From: Siderastrea siderea
Taxonomy: Eukaryota > Cnidaria > Anthozoa > Scleractinia > Rhizangiidae
Length of the DNA: 64,000 nt
Direction of reading: 5' to 3'
Assembly (NCBI GenBank): GCA_964030785.1
Contig: OZ034970.1
Coordinates: forward strand, 23,660,935 to 23,724,934
Under the pieces are notes generated by a model. That model searched no databases. It was given only the letters and a program-made list of their open reading frames with translations, and was not told the origin of the DNA. Every line of letters begins with the position of its first letter. Positions within the stretch are counted from its first letter, which is position 1. Shown piece after piece: positions 1 to 12,800 of this stretch. The translations under genes and the position numbers were made by a program.

Positions 1-1
1 C

Positions 2-850
2 CCTTGACTTTTTTGGAAGCCCATGTATATAGACACTGCTCCATTCCTTTTCAACTATCAATTTTAACACTGAACTGTTTGAATTTTGTGATCCACAAGG
101 AGACTTTGATGATACCGCGGCTGCAATAAAGCCTTTGCCTGGCTCTTTCGACTGTACGGAAGCGCCTACTTCCCTTGACAAGGTCTCCAGCTCCAAAGAA
201 ACAGTATAATCTGTTCGTCTCTTTAAGAAATGCTTGAATGCCGCGCATGCGGTTTCACATAATTGGACTTTTAGATCATTTTAAAGATAGTTAAATTGAG
301 CATTTTTACGAGATGCGAGACCACAGGCTTCTAACACTTTGTCCTTGAAGGCAGCAAACGACCCAGCACAGCTGGAGGTCAGTGAGAAAAGCACAGGATT
401 TCGACTGTTGTTGTTATCTAACCTTATAAGCGCAGTGTAAATGACGTCTTTTTCTCGGCCTTTTCGGTTGGAGAGACGTTCATTGGCTTTTCTTGACTTC
501 TTTTTCTTCTTCGATTTCCTTTTCTTCTTGATGATCTTGCGTTTTGTACCCAGCTGATTCTTCTTGCGCTTTTTGGGCTCACACGTGTCGGAAGAATCGC
601 ACGAATCTTCAACGTATTTCCGTTTCATCCTCTGTTTAGCTCGCTTTGAATGCTCGTTGCTGGCCTCGGAAGAATACGACGAAGATCCAGAGGCTTCACT
701 GTTGCTTGCACTTGGGCCATTATCAGAATATCCACCTCCACGATCATATTTATCATCGGATGATTCATCCGCCAATTTTCCTACACGATCACTTGTCAGA
801 GCCCGCACGATTTTGATCAGCGGGAACCAATCAAAAGAGACAAATTGCAC
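2..850 (-). pseudogene. Ser/Asp/Lys-rich probable nuclear protein, one in-frame stop, runs off left edge
   Basis: I do not recognise the family. From an ATG at 850 the minus strand is open for 189 codons to a TAA at 281-283, and the same frame then stays open for 92 more codons to the window edge, which suggests that the stop interrupts a longer protein. The N-terminal third is rich in Ser, Asp and Gly. Residues about 70-130 form a dense Lys/Arg tract (runs such as KKKRKSKKKKKSRK) that would act as a nuclear localisation signal. The part after the lysine tract (from DVIYTALIRL on) looks like a folded domain and continues past the stop as NDLKVQLCET. A transposon-associated or decayed host gene is equally possible. 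A 42 nt in-frame GT-AG segment covers the stop, but it is very short for an intron. Confidence 0.4.
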
Positions 851-2716
851 ATGCTTCTGTTAGCGCTTCCCAAGCCGGCAATCCTTTTGCACAACAATCT
901 CGATGCACACAAGTAATTCTACAACTGAACAAGACTGAACAAACGAGAGCCGTGACTTTTTCTCACAGGTTACCAGCCATCACAAGGGAAACTAAATTGT
1001 TCACCGGGGAGAAATAAAACTGGCCAGGGGCTTTTTAAATATCGAGCAGGGGCCAGAGAGGTCACAATTCCACCAGGGAGGGCAAAATAACCCACCAGGT
1101 CGGGTTTCACCAGGTCTGTTACAGAGGGGTGTTCAAAAATCTATCGGATCGGTCAGTACACAGATCAGGATTAACTGCACGCTAATAAAAGGCACAATGG
1201 TCACTTGTTTCTTAATTCAGGGGCAGCACTTTAGCGATAACGCTATTACGCTTGCGTTTTGTATGGGTAGGTTTATTATAAGATATTCATGTTCCAGAAA
1301 CGAATAAAGGAAATAATTATCCATTTATTGTATATTGAAAATATATACGTAACTTGAGTTATCTGCTCTTATAAAAAATAGGGACCTTTTAAATACCTGT
1401 TCCTACTTATACATTCAGTACATCAAAATCTTTTTTATTTTTTTAAATTCGTTGTAATTTTTCTAAACTGCCTGTAATTAATTTATGTTTTTTTTGTTTC
1501 AATTATGAACCCCCCCCCCCCGATTTTGTTTTGCTATTTGGGATAGTTTACGTAATTCTGTAGAGAGTTTGAGTTTGATAGTTTCAGTATCTTTGAAGTC
1601 TCAAAAGATTCCCTCCCTGTACCCCATACAAATCCAGTCTCTACTCATTGACAGGACATGATGCCATTTATGCACCGAACGAGATACACTGGAAAAAAAA
1701 TTCGCGCTGGGAGGTAAAATAAAATTGCTGCTAAATGCATATGGGAAACCATCGAGTGGTATGCTTATAATTTTTGACTCTTCCGATACGTATAACAAGG
1801 TGTTATTTCTGCATATATACAAACTACTCTTAATACACGCGAACTCATAGTGAAATATGAAAGAAAGGAAAGGAAGCCAAATCCTCCAGCTTTGCCAGTG
1901 GAGCAGTGATGAACATTTAGGGAAGTTGGATTCCGTATAAAGTGCCACGGCGATCAAAAGGTTTCGCCAAGAAATCCAAAATGATGGCAACAAAAATTCC
2001 CAGACGACTACCTAAGTTGATATTTAATAAAACAATTTTTCCATGAGCGCTTATGGGATATATAATCGGAGATTATAAGCAACTTGGCCCAATGCGCCTC
2101 CTTCGTTATTTACTAGTTACGTCATATCCAACGCTTGCTCGTAAAAAATTAGTTGAATTTCTTGGAACAGATATGATGAGGTTATAAGACCCATCGATGT
2201 CTTAAGACCCTTCGATGTTAAGAGCTATTTAACGTATTGTAGTTGTTTTTGACTCCTTGGCACTTAACTGTTGTACCGATTGTTTCAGGGGTAACTAGCA
2301 CTCAACAGTTTATCGTCAGTAGTTTACTTCTTATCTCATTTCCAGCTATGTGGGGTCCATAATATCAGGGTTCCTTTAGCCTTCTTTGAGACAATTCCAG
2401 GTAAGTCCAACTTAATTCCAGTGCACGGCATTTATTTCTTTGGTAAAGTTGAGTAGACAACTGACGGTAGCGTTATTTGTTTAGATGTTGTCAGGTTGGC
2501 CGAAAGAACTCCACTTCACAACTGTCTATTTTTCTGGCTACGTGCACGGATTTCTTTTTGTTTGTTTCTTATAACTATAGTTTTCGTGCTTTCTATGTGG
2601 CTATTCGTGTAAATCTGTACTTGGGTACGAGAGGGTTTGTCAGGGATTGGTTCATACCAGCCGTCTCCGTTGTTCTGTTTCATCATCATCATTATCATCA
2701 TCATCATTATCATTAA

Positions 2717-2749
<33 letters not shown>

Positions 2750-2783
2750 ACCTCAATACTGGATCAAAAAGGGACATTAGCAA

Positions 2784-2814
<31 letters not shown>

Positions 2815-3485
2815 AAATGAGCCTGGATGACAAAAAAGCTTAACAGTTACTCTAGTTTTTTTGACTAAGCATTACTAAATTTCGCGAAAAAAGTGTAAAC
2901 TTTTGGTAAACGCGCCTTTATTGTCATTTTTTGGCGAAAAACAGACATACTTAAAAATCCAAGACAGTCGCTATTTGTATGTTAAAAACTGATAAAACCA
3001 ATCGGCTTCCTTTTATTCATTATAACCTTCCCATATGCAGTGTTTTGTTTTGACAGGTCCCCTCAGGGCTAAATTGCTGAGGTGGAGTCTCTCTACCCCG
3101 TTTACGTCATTACTCTTAGGCTTCCCCCTATAATTCGCTAAAATCATCATTTAAAGTGCTCACCTCTTTGATGTAATCGTTTTGAATTCTGTTTTAAAAA
3201 TTTATTTCGTGTTCCCAACAGCGAGGAAGTTACATATGGCAGTCGGTGTTTCACAAGAACTTTATCTCTGTTATTAAAATTAGTGAACAGGCTTAGTGAA
3301 CAATGTGAAGTTAAGTGTATTAGTTTAAAAGGAGTGAAGCGGAACAACAAATAAGAACAGTTAAATAGCTGCGTACGTGAGTAAAATTAACAATAGAAAT
3401 AAACAGGTCTGAACCCATTCCTTGATAAAGAGGCCTTGTTAATAAGGCCGAAACTCTGTTCGACCAACGATACTAGAGAGTGGAG
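851..3485. other. Intergenic, no supported gene
   Basis: No reading frame here has family character. The stretch is AT-rich, with a C homopolymer near 1510, a CAT/ATT microsatellite at 2682-2748 and an AATA repeat near 2785-2815. The promoter and 5' untranslated region of the downstream membrane protein should lie in the last few hundred bases, but I see no clear TATA box or initiator. Confidence 0.4.
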
Positions 3486-3816
3486 ATGCAAGGCCCTGGT
3501 GGACGAATTGTCGTGAACCCTGCTTTTGAAGACTGGGTGTACGAAGATGAGAAACCGACTGCCGTCACTCCCGTAAAAAGACAAATCACGTATCACGTCG
3601 AAGAGGAAATTGGCCAAAGGAACGATCCATGGGAACAGCGGCATCTACAAAATAGCTATGGCAGTGGTAAAGCAGTTTCCACTCATAGTTCGAGTCGCGC
3701 GTTAGTGTCGCTGGTTGCCCTTCTGTGCGTGTTGTCAATCGCCGCTATAGCACTGAATTTATTGATGTTCTTCGGAAAAATTGACTACAAATGTGGCTGT
3801 ACAGATGAACAATTAG
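3486..3816 (+). CDS. Exon 1: cytoplasmic tail and membrane helix
   Basis: The ATG at 3486 is chosen because an in-frame GTG two codons earlier is not a likely eukaryotic start. Residues 1-71 are polar and contain NPAF, close to the NPx[YF] endocytosis signal, followed by the acidic FEDWVYED. Residues about 72-97 are hydrophobic ([20 protein letters not shown]) and serve as the only membrane segment. CGC follows just outside the membrane and could link chains. The exon ends at AG|GTAAGT in phase 1. Confidence 0.85.
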
Positions 3817-6800
3817 GTAAGTACACGGGATTGCTATGTTTCTTTTGTTTTTAACATTATAGTTGTATTGTTTTGCATACTGGCATACTTTGCTTTTGTT
3901 TGGTTGCCATTAGTATAACAGCTACAGTATTAGACACATTAGTTGGGACACATTCTGTCTCCATATCCTCTCAATGTTGTTGTGCAAGATTTGCTACCTG
4001 AATTGCGATAAATAACATTGAAAGCGGGAGGTGGAGCACGGGTTGTTAGAGCGTCGGACAGGGGGAGTCGGTGGTTTCGGTTGTCAATCTTAACGCAGTC
4101 TGTTTCCTTACCCAATTAATCTTATTCCACGTTCTCTACCTCTCAATTCAGCTAAAAACAAAACAAAAGCAACAATATCTATGGAAGATAACCCACATAA
4201 AAACCCAACAAAATGACGGTGGTTGACCCTTCAATAATAACTAAAGAAAATTTGTCTTATAGAGTATGACTTCAAATTCTTTTCGTTATAATGCTTTCAT
4301 AACTTCAAGGTGTTAAGATTGCTTTCCAGTTAAGTCAAAACACACGAAACATTATAAGGATACATGCAACATCAACAGAATCACACAACTTTAGTCCAAA
4401 CAGGTCTTTTTCTCATTCGTGTCAACAACCTTTACTTTAGCTTTAATTAACTATTAACTTTTAAACCGGAGAAAAATTTGTGTTATGCGCTTCATTAAAC
4501 CAATGGAATAATAAAATCTTTGATGTAGCGTTTTTGTTCTTTATTGAAACCTATGAGGTGCTAGAACACTTTCTAACAGGAAGAGCACCTTTAAAAATAA
4601 TAAAATCCATAAGACTGGAATCCCTGAAACGCATAACTTCATAACGGTGCTAAGTTAGACATATTTTTTTAATTTCATAGACATGCATAATGCATAATGT
4701 ATTTTATTAATTTAGATCAACAAAGCATGGAGTGTCATTATTATTTTTTCTCGCTCATTCGTGCCCCTGGTTTGTACCTAATTTTATGACGTTACTCGAT
4801 TTGTCTCAACTTGCAAATTACACAACAAACTACCTTTTCTTTTGCGTAAATCAGCATCGCTTGATGACCCCCAACAAACCCCTCTAAAGAAATCCACTTC
4901 CGATTACGCTTTGTTCCTTCAGAGTTGATACATGCAAATCAGCACATGATTGCAATAACATTGTAGCATATAAATGTCAAAAAAAAAATAATAAGTGAGA
5001 GAAATGAAAAAACAACAACAAAAAAAAAACAATGGAAGCCACATGCGAATAAATCAGGCACGAAAAATACAGTTAAAGATACCTCCTGATGATTTGGGAG
5101 GGGGGGAGGTTTAACGCTTACGGGAGCTTATCAATTTATGAAATTGAAGTTGTACACTGTAATGCATGATTGCTTTGAGACTGATCAGGATTAGACTTTT
5201 ATGTCCTAATTTGCATGCCTAGTTAATTCTTATTTCTTTTCTCTTTCAGTTTCCTTTTATGTTTTCATTTGTTGTTTTACATCGTTATTACAATGTGATG
5301 TATACAGCATGTGGCCCTTGGTCCGCGAGTAAAAATTATAACTTTGAATGTCTTATCTGAATAAAAACGTCTAGAGCTGAAGTTAATTTTCCCTGAAGAT
5401 AGCTTTTATGTTTCTCGTGATAATTGTTAAGGTGGCAAGTTCCAAACTGAAATATTTTTCTTTTAATTTGAAAAACGTCGACCGTGCTCGCGGGGCCTTG
5501 GTCCGCGAATGTGGTCCTTGGTCCGCGAATCATGCAAACAGCATTAAAAGTACTCGTGAATCCCAATAAGTTCCGTAGGAGAATGAAAATTGTAGCAATA
5601 CTTTATTTATTATTTCTTATCCTTTATATATCTACACTGCAGTCTTGTTTGAAAGTCGTTGTGAGTATAAAATAATATGTTTTACATTTCAGGCAAGTCT
5701 CCCACACATTACCCTCAAGCGCAGTCCAAAATAATTTCAGGACTACAAGCTTATATGTATTCTAGGTATAAAAGGGAAGTAAACCCTTTCATAAACATCT
5801 ATAAAGAATATTTTGAAAATATTCAGCAAAACCAAAGGCCGTTTCCATTTATCTAAGGTTTTCTTTATCCGCTTTGAAAAATGTAAGTTCTCCAGGGAAA
5901 TAGGTCGCAGCAGGAAAGCCGAAACTTCGTCATATGGAAGAAGACTAATCATAAATCATCGGATGCATTCGTCTTTTGTCGTATTTTATTTAACGAGCAA
6001 GTATTACATCGGTTCGGAAAAGTCGCGGACCAACGATCACAAACTGTACAACTTATTGTATTGGATATTACTTTTATTTAAAGGGCCAGTCTCATCAATT
6101 TTTAGTATCACTGTGAAAAGCCAAAAGACATATTTTTATCTATGGAAGCATAAAAATAATGATCCAGTAGTATTAAAATGGGTATGTCTAGAGAGGGATG
6201 GCCAGGATGGAAATGGCGTGCGACTTGAAAACTTTTGGCAGAATGTTTCAAGTTTCACCCTTATGTCTCAGATAAAATATTTAGAAACTAATTTTGGCTT
6301 GTTTTTGCTTTTGAAAATTCATTTAATATTGTCCCCTTGTGGTCTAAAAGCAATTCACGTATGAGCAAGGTACTTTGATATAAATTAATCAAACTTGTGA
6401 CAAAGAAGATAGGAAATCGCCATGAGGCTGCCCCTTTAACAGCGCGCGTTTTCGTAAAGACAGTCCTGTTGAAAGATTTATGAAAGCCTTAGTTGCTTGC
6501 AATTTTCTCTGTTCTTAGGGGCCCGTCTTTGCTAAACCAAAGGTTTATCAAAAATCAGTAAAATTATTAGTTATTCACTTCCATCTAAAACCTGGACAGA
6601 AAATAACTAATAAAACTTCTAACTTCGCTAGGTAATTTTCATTTATGTAGAAAAGCAGCTTTATGAATCAGTAATCTGTATGGAAATCGTATTCTAATAA
6701 TGTTAGATAAACGTCGTTTCACTACGGAGTGTTAGCAGCATAATTATTCTAACCTGGAGTGGGCTTCTCAAAAACCGGGAAGCTTTTCGGGCGATTCCAG

Positions 6801-9800
6801 CTATGCTTTTTTATGGGTAGCTTTGCGTAAATAAACCGCAAGTTATAATTTTGTCTTTCTTAATGTTCTCTTTGCTTAAATTTACGTTATTTGACGTTAA
6901 ATTTTAGCCTCTGCCAGGGTTATGGCATTAAGTTCAGATAACGAGATTTTAGACAGAGTAAAGATCCTTGAAGCGAATGTGACAAGCCTGCGAACGGAGT
7001 TGGTGAGTAAGAGCTATTCAGCACCTTTGTTAATGATGATTTGTCATTACAGAATTAGAATCTTCGCCGTTTTTCGTTTCATTTTATCTGCAGCTGATTA
7101 TTTGCATAAGGTAGAAAGCTCGACAAGAATAATCACGAACTTATTTTCATGGCTTATACCCAGACCTCAGTTTGAAAACCAAGGCGTGGTCAGGAGGCCA
7201 TGGCGCAGTACAAAAGGGTAGAAAATTCAGCACACCTTGATACAGTGCTTTCCCTTTAAGTTTAAGTAAATACGAAGAAAAGTAATTAACAGTACTCTAC
7301 GTAGTTTGTTTGTTCTTATATTTTCTTTATATTTGTTTCCTTGTAGTTAAATAAGACAGATGAGCTGCGGTCTCTTCAAACAATTTTGACAATGGAGGTA
7401 TGTTTAACTTTAAAGCCGAATTTCTATGCGAAAACTAAAGTTAAATCTATTTATCGACCTGCAATACCTGTCCATGGCGACTATTTGGCGACGATTTTCA
7501 TTTTTGACTTTTTTGCTTTAGCTGAATGACACCACTAAGAAACTTCGGTCAACAGACAGCCACATCTACGATAGTCTCGTGAATGTCAGCTCAACAATAC
7601 TTGAGAAGGTAAAGTAAATTTTATTTTAAGTTAATTTATCTGAATTAACCCAAGGGCGTAAAAGGGGAAGGTGCACGCCTCAGAAGGTTTTTCTTTAGTT
7701 TTTCCACCACGATCTTCATCAGCATCCAACGTTTTCGGTAGCTGTACGCATAATCCTTAGACACATTTTGACACAAGTTTTGTGGAAATTGGTTGTTATG
7801 GTTACGAGATATGCCGTCATAAGTTGCAGGTGGTGAAGCCACTTTGGGTAAAACTGTGTTTTTCACCTATTTTAGGTGAAAAAAGCACAAATTGTACACG
7901 AAAAGCAGCAAAGTGTTTAATGATCTCATATTTTACATGACTATCATCAAAAGTTTTAACTTTTTTTGGTAAAATCCAAGATGGCGGCCATTTTGGATGA
8001 CGTTACAGGCTCCTAGCAGCGCTGCAACCCTCATCAGGTAGAGCACATCAAAGGCTTTCTACCAAAGGCAAAATCTCCCCCAAATATTGAAACACAGCAA
8101 AAATCCAGGGAAGGGGTCCCACAACCCCCCTCTCCCCCCCCTTTCCCTTTGTACAATGGTGAGGGTGTGACTTTGTGCGTCCGAGAGATAAATGCAATTA
8201 TGGTAAAATACGTGTATAATTATTTTCCATGAAAAGGTAACACCTGATCCCTGGTTTTGCTTTTTATTTTCTTGTTCCTTCATATTTTTTTGTTTTTGTT
8301 TGATTGTTTCTGTTGTTGTTACTGTTTTTTTTTTCATGAAACCCAGAAATCAATGCATATTCACTTTTAATGCGACGCGATTTTAATTGATCTTAGCTCA
8401 CCAAAATTCACCAGAAAGCTTCCCTGCCTTAATTCACAGTTCAACACTACGAAAATTCAACTAGAAAGGAGAGATAAGAATTTGGCGTCGTCACTGGGAG
8501 AAGTACGGACGAATCTAACGACAAAGGTTGGTTCAAGATGACTCATTTTAAGGTTGAGGTTTCAAAGGGTAATAAAATACACTTCGAGCACAAACCCTCA
8601 CAACGGAGAAGAAAAGAATGACGATTCCCTTTAATTCTTAGTTGTCAAACTATTCTTTTTCTGGGGAGATGATTTAGGCCTATCCAGATTGGAGGAACAG
8701 AAAATCAGGAAAGGAGAATAAGGAACAGAGGAATGTCTTTCAGTTGACCACCTTTCAGCGCTATTTACTGGAAACAGATTAAGACGGAATCCATTAGGAA
8801 ACTGAGTAATTTTAATTTTGAGTGGACAAAAACCTTGTACCAGAATAATTTAAAGCATATCGCATTCTTTTCCACATTTTTTGAGAGCTATGGATGTAAT
8901 TTGTTATCTGTAATAACCCCAAAGACAATTTCTTATGGGAGCCCGAGAAAATAAATCTCAAATTTCACAAATTGAAATCTTAAGCATAAAAATTTACCTA
9001 TTTTACCCGTGTTTACACAATTCCTGTGAAATTTTAATTTTAATTTCACGGGCACCCATAAGAAATTGTCTTTGGTGTTATTACAGATAACTAATTACGT
9101 CTATAGCTCTTAAAAAGTATAAAAAAGAATGCGATATACTTTAAATTATTCTGGTACAAGATTTTTGTCCACTAATTACTCAATTTCCTGATGGATTCCA
9201 TCTTAAGTAGTGGTTGTACTTTTGTCGCAATGAATGTTTTGAAAGAATAAATCAAATAAAAGTTTAAATTTTGATAAGAATACAATTTGGTTTTGGGTAC
9301 TCCTATAGTATAACCATAAATTCACCAAATACCTGTTAGCACAACGTTTCTGACGCGAAATCCGTCGTCAACTCTAAACACTGGAAATGCCATATTAGTG
9401 ATTTTTTTCCTTTACAGATTGAGCAAAATTATGTTAGTTTGCAAAGTGAGATCAACAATACAAGGATACAGCTAAAGGAAGAAGACAATAAGCTCACACG
9501 AACTATCACTGAAGTCAATGATACACTGAACGCAAAGGTGATAGTATATTGAAATATATGACGCTCAGACATACCTTTAAATAAAAGGAATGTCTGCTTG
9601 TAGAACTGTGGATAGCCAGTGATAAAAGTTAGTTTTTTTCACGTCTCATTATGGAAGTCTTGCCATAAAAGTAAAGGTACTGATCCAACGTTGAATCTGT
9701 ATAGTCTGTGAACACCACTTAACAATCTCTCTAGCCAGGGAAATAGCGATGAAAACAAAAGGCGTGAACGAGCGACGGTAGGCTAGCTCCCCTCGCTGAT

Positions 9801-12800
9801 TTATTTGGCGTTTTTTCTTCCATCGCGGAGCTCTTTCACGGGCCTAATCTACAGGAAGATAAATCTATAGGAAGGATAAATCTATAGGAAGATCTATAGG
9901 AAGGATATAGGATAAATCTAAATCTATAGGAAGATAACCCCTTAACGTAAACAATAACAATATTTAAGGCCTGAAAATAATTTGCCTTTTGTTTTTGTCT
10001 TTTTAGCTAAATGCAACAGCTACAGAACTTCAGTTGCGAGATAAAGATCTTCATCATGAAATCAAACATGTTAATTCGTCATTGCATGCAAAGGTGAAAC
10101 AGATTAGTTTTGCTGTAAACAATGAAGTATAAAGATCATCCGGAGTAAAATTGTATTGGCAATTCCTTTTTTTTCTTCTTAATTGTGTAAACATTTCTAT
10201 TTAGATTACCAGGCGTGGTTACTGAGTTAGATGGTCTAACCAGTAACTGTAATCGAGAAAATGGATTTTTTTGGGAATCTGTATGGCTTTTAACATTTAG
10301 GGTGAACAAAGAGCATAAAAAAGGCGGGAGAAAGTAGCGAATGTCCTATTGCACATGTCTGGCATGAAGAATTTGTATATTTCACTGTCTCGTTAATTCT
10401 ACTTTTGAGTACAAAAAAAAAAAGAAAACAAAAAGGCGGCGGTATTGACCGCCAGTTTGAATGACGTCACAGACCCCAGCTGTCCATATCCACCTTCATC
10501 TTAAACACCTCCTGAAATCAACTCAACTCATTATTCACGTGTAATTAAGTGCATGTTGAGTTTTATTAATGATGTTATAGACAGGTAAAGAGTTTGCTGA
10601 GCTCAAGGGGGATGTTAACACAACACGAAATCTGCTGATGGCTGCTGATGGGGATACAAAGGACGCACTAGCAACAGTTAACATATCTCTCACGCAAAGG
10701 GTTGGTAAAACACTCTATGTTTTGTGATCGATGCTAAATATAAATTAGCTTACTAATTTTTCCCAGTTTATATTTCCTGGGGGTCGGATGACAAATTGAA
10801 AATTGAAACTGATTTGTCACACGTCCTCAGTAAGGTTAATTTACTTTAATTTGTTATTTACATGTATGTTCAAGTTATCGAGGTCAAAAAATGTCATATG
10901 CATGTAAATTATGATCCTCTTTGAGGAAACAATTTAAATTATGACAAGTAACTGAATATTTCCAGAACATACAAACGATACGTTCTAAATGTGCATGTAG
11001 ATTTTTAACTTTTCCAGTGGTAGATTTCCTTGAGCTCATGTTTCAAATTTTATATATTTTAGCTGGATGGTCATGATACCCATCTGTCTCAGCTGTCGTC
11101 CAGCTTGAACAGAACAAACGTTGATCTCACAGAGCTCAACTATACTGTGACCAGTTCCACAGAGAGGGTAAGAACACATAATCACGTCTTTACCTCATTT
11201 CTTTAAATGACTTCCCCGTTACACAAACACAGCTCTCAGGCACCGTTCTTCCTTTTTGGTACTTTTTGTTTGTTTGTTTGTTTGTTTTTAAGATGCTGAC
11301 GGTTTTAATGGGCAAACTCCATTCTCATTTACAAATTAATGCTATTTTAACTTTAACAGGTATGATGGTGATTTTTCATTGCAACAGCTACAATGTTTCC
11401 CAGATCTCCCCACATTAGACTGTACTTTCATGTCTGTTCGTTGTTAATCCATTTTTTGCTCTTTGGTTTCAGCTGGATGGCGACCTTCTTGCATTGGAGA
11501 CTGACCTAAATTCTACTCAAGACAAATTGCGATCTTCAGTTTCCATTTTAACAATTGAGATCGCTCAAGTTAACCACACCCTGAAAAATGAAGTAAGAGA
11601 AAGATGCTGATTATTAGCATCTGGTTATACGTCACAATAATAATAAAAAAATTATAATATTAAAAATACATCATAGTTGACTTTGACGTTTTTCTCCTTT
11701 TCTAAATAAATAAACGTTGTAAGCAAAAAATGACTATGGTTTTACTGATATCATGTTTATCTTTACGGTGTACCGTTTTGTATCGCGTTCCGATGTAACT
11801 TTTTTCGATGTGTTTGAAAACGCACTTTCTGGAGATTTTAGCTGATGTTGTCTGCCGTTCGTACCATTCTAGATCTCAACTAATTGCAATAACGTCGTCA
11901 TACAAAAATGGAAAAAAAGAATAAAGAAAAAAGCCAAATAGGAATTCATTAGCTATGCAAGTTACATTCTTAGATCTTCATAATTCTCAAAGCAATTATG
12001 GACGACGGTGTGATACTTCAATTTGATATTAAATGAGTTGAAAAAAGTTCAATTGGCCACCTAAAAGACCTTTCGACACTTAACCCTTCGTCAGAGCAAT
12101 TCCCTGAATGTAGTTAGCGTACCTAATTTATTCCTATTTGGGTATTTTCTTTTCAATTTTTTTCATTTTTATATGGCAATGTTATTGCAATTAGGTGTAT
12201 CTCTTGAAATTGTCACTTGGTGACAAATTACCATACAATGGGTACCGCCATATTAGGGCCTGTTAGGAAATAATCCGCGGCTTCCTCTGGCCTCAGCTTA
12301 CATGAGACTTGAGCACCCCGGTACAAAATCTACGTTTAAGGCTTTCTTAAGCCGAGGGTTAGCCTGGCCTAGGGGTTTTGAGCTGTGCTAATCCAGGCCG
12401 TGGCATAGCTTGGACGTGAAAGTGTTTGCGTAAATAGACTCAAAGGTTGTCCGCGGCTTCCTAAAGCCGTGAACGACTGCTGCGCATGCGCATGTTTTGT
12501 TATTGATGCCCAGGCCTCCTTTGGTTGACCACGAACTAAACCGGCGAACCATTTGTACGAGCAGTTTCCGTCCTATTTAAGCCGTACCCGTACAAATAGT
12601 TCCTTACACGTCTTATTTAAGCCGCCAACAAAGTAAGCCGCGGCTTATGTTCCCTCGTGTAAACGGCGCTATTGTGTTCATAATTTTTAATGGTAGCTGG
12701 AGAAGGACATAAAACTGTCCGAAAAGTGCAAATTTTAGCATCCGTAAATGTAACCACATAACGATCACGTAAAGAACTGCAAATTTGAGCCTATCACATG

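Noticed and set aside
5813..6364. 183-codon plus-strand frame
   Set aside because: It lies inside intron 1 of the membrane protein gene, has no domain character and biased, AT-driven composition; probably chance.
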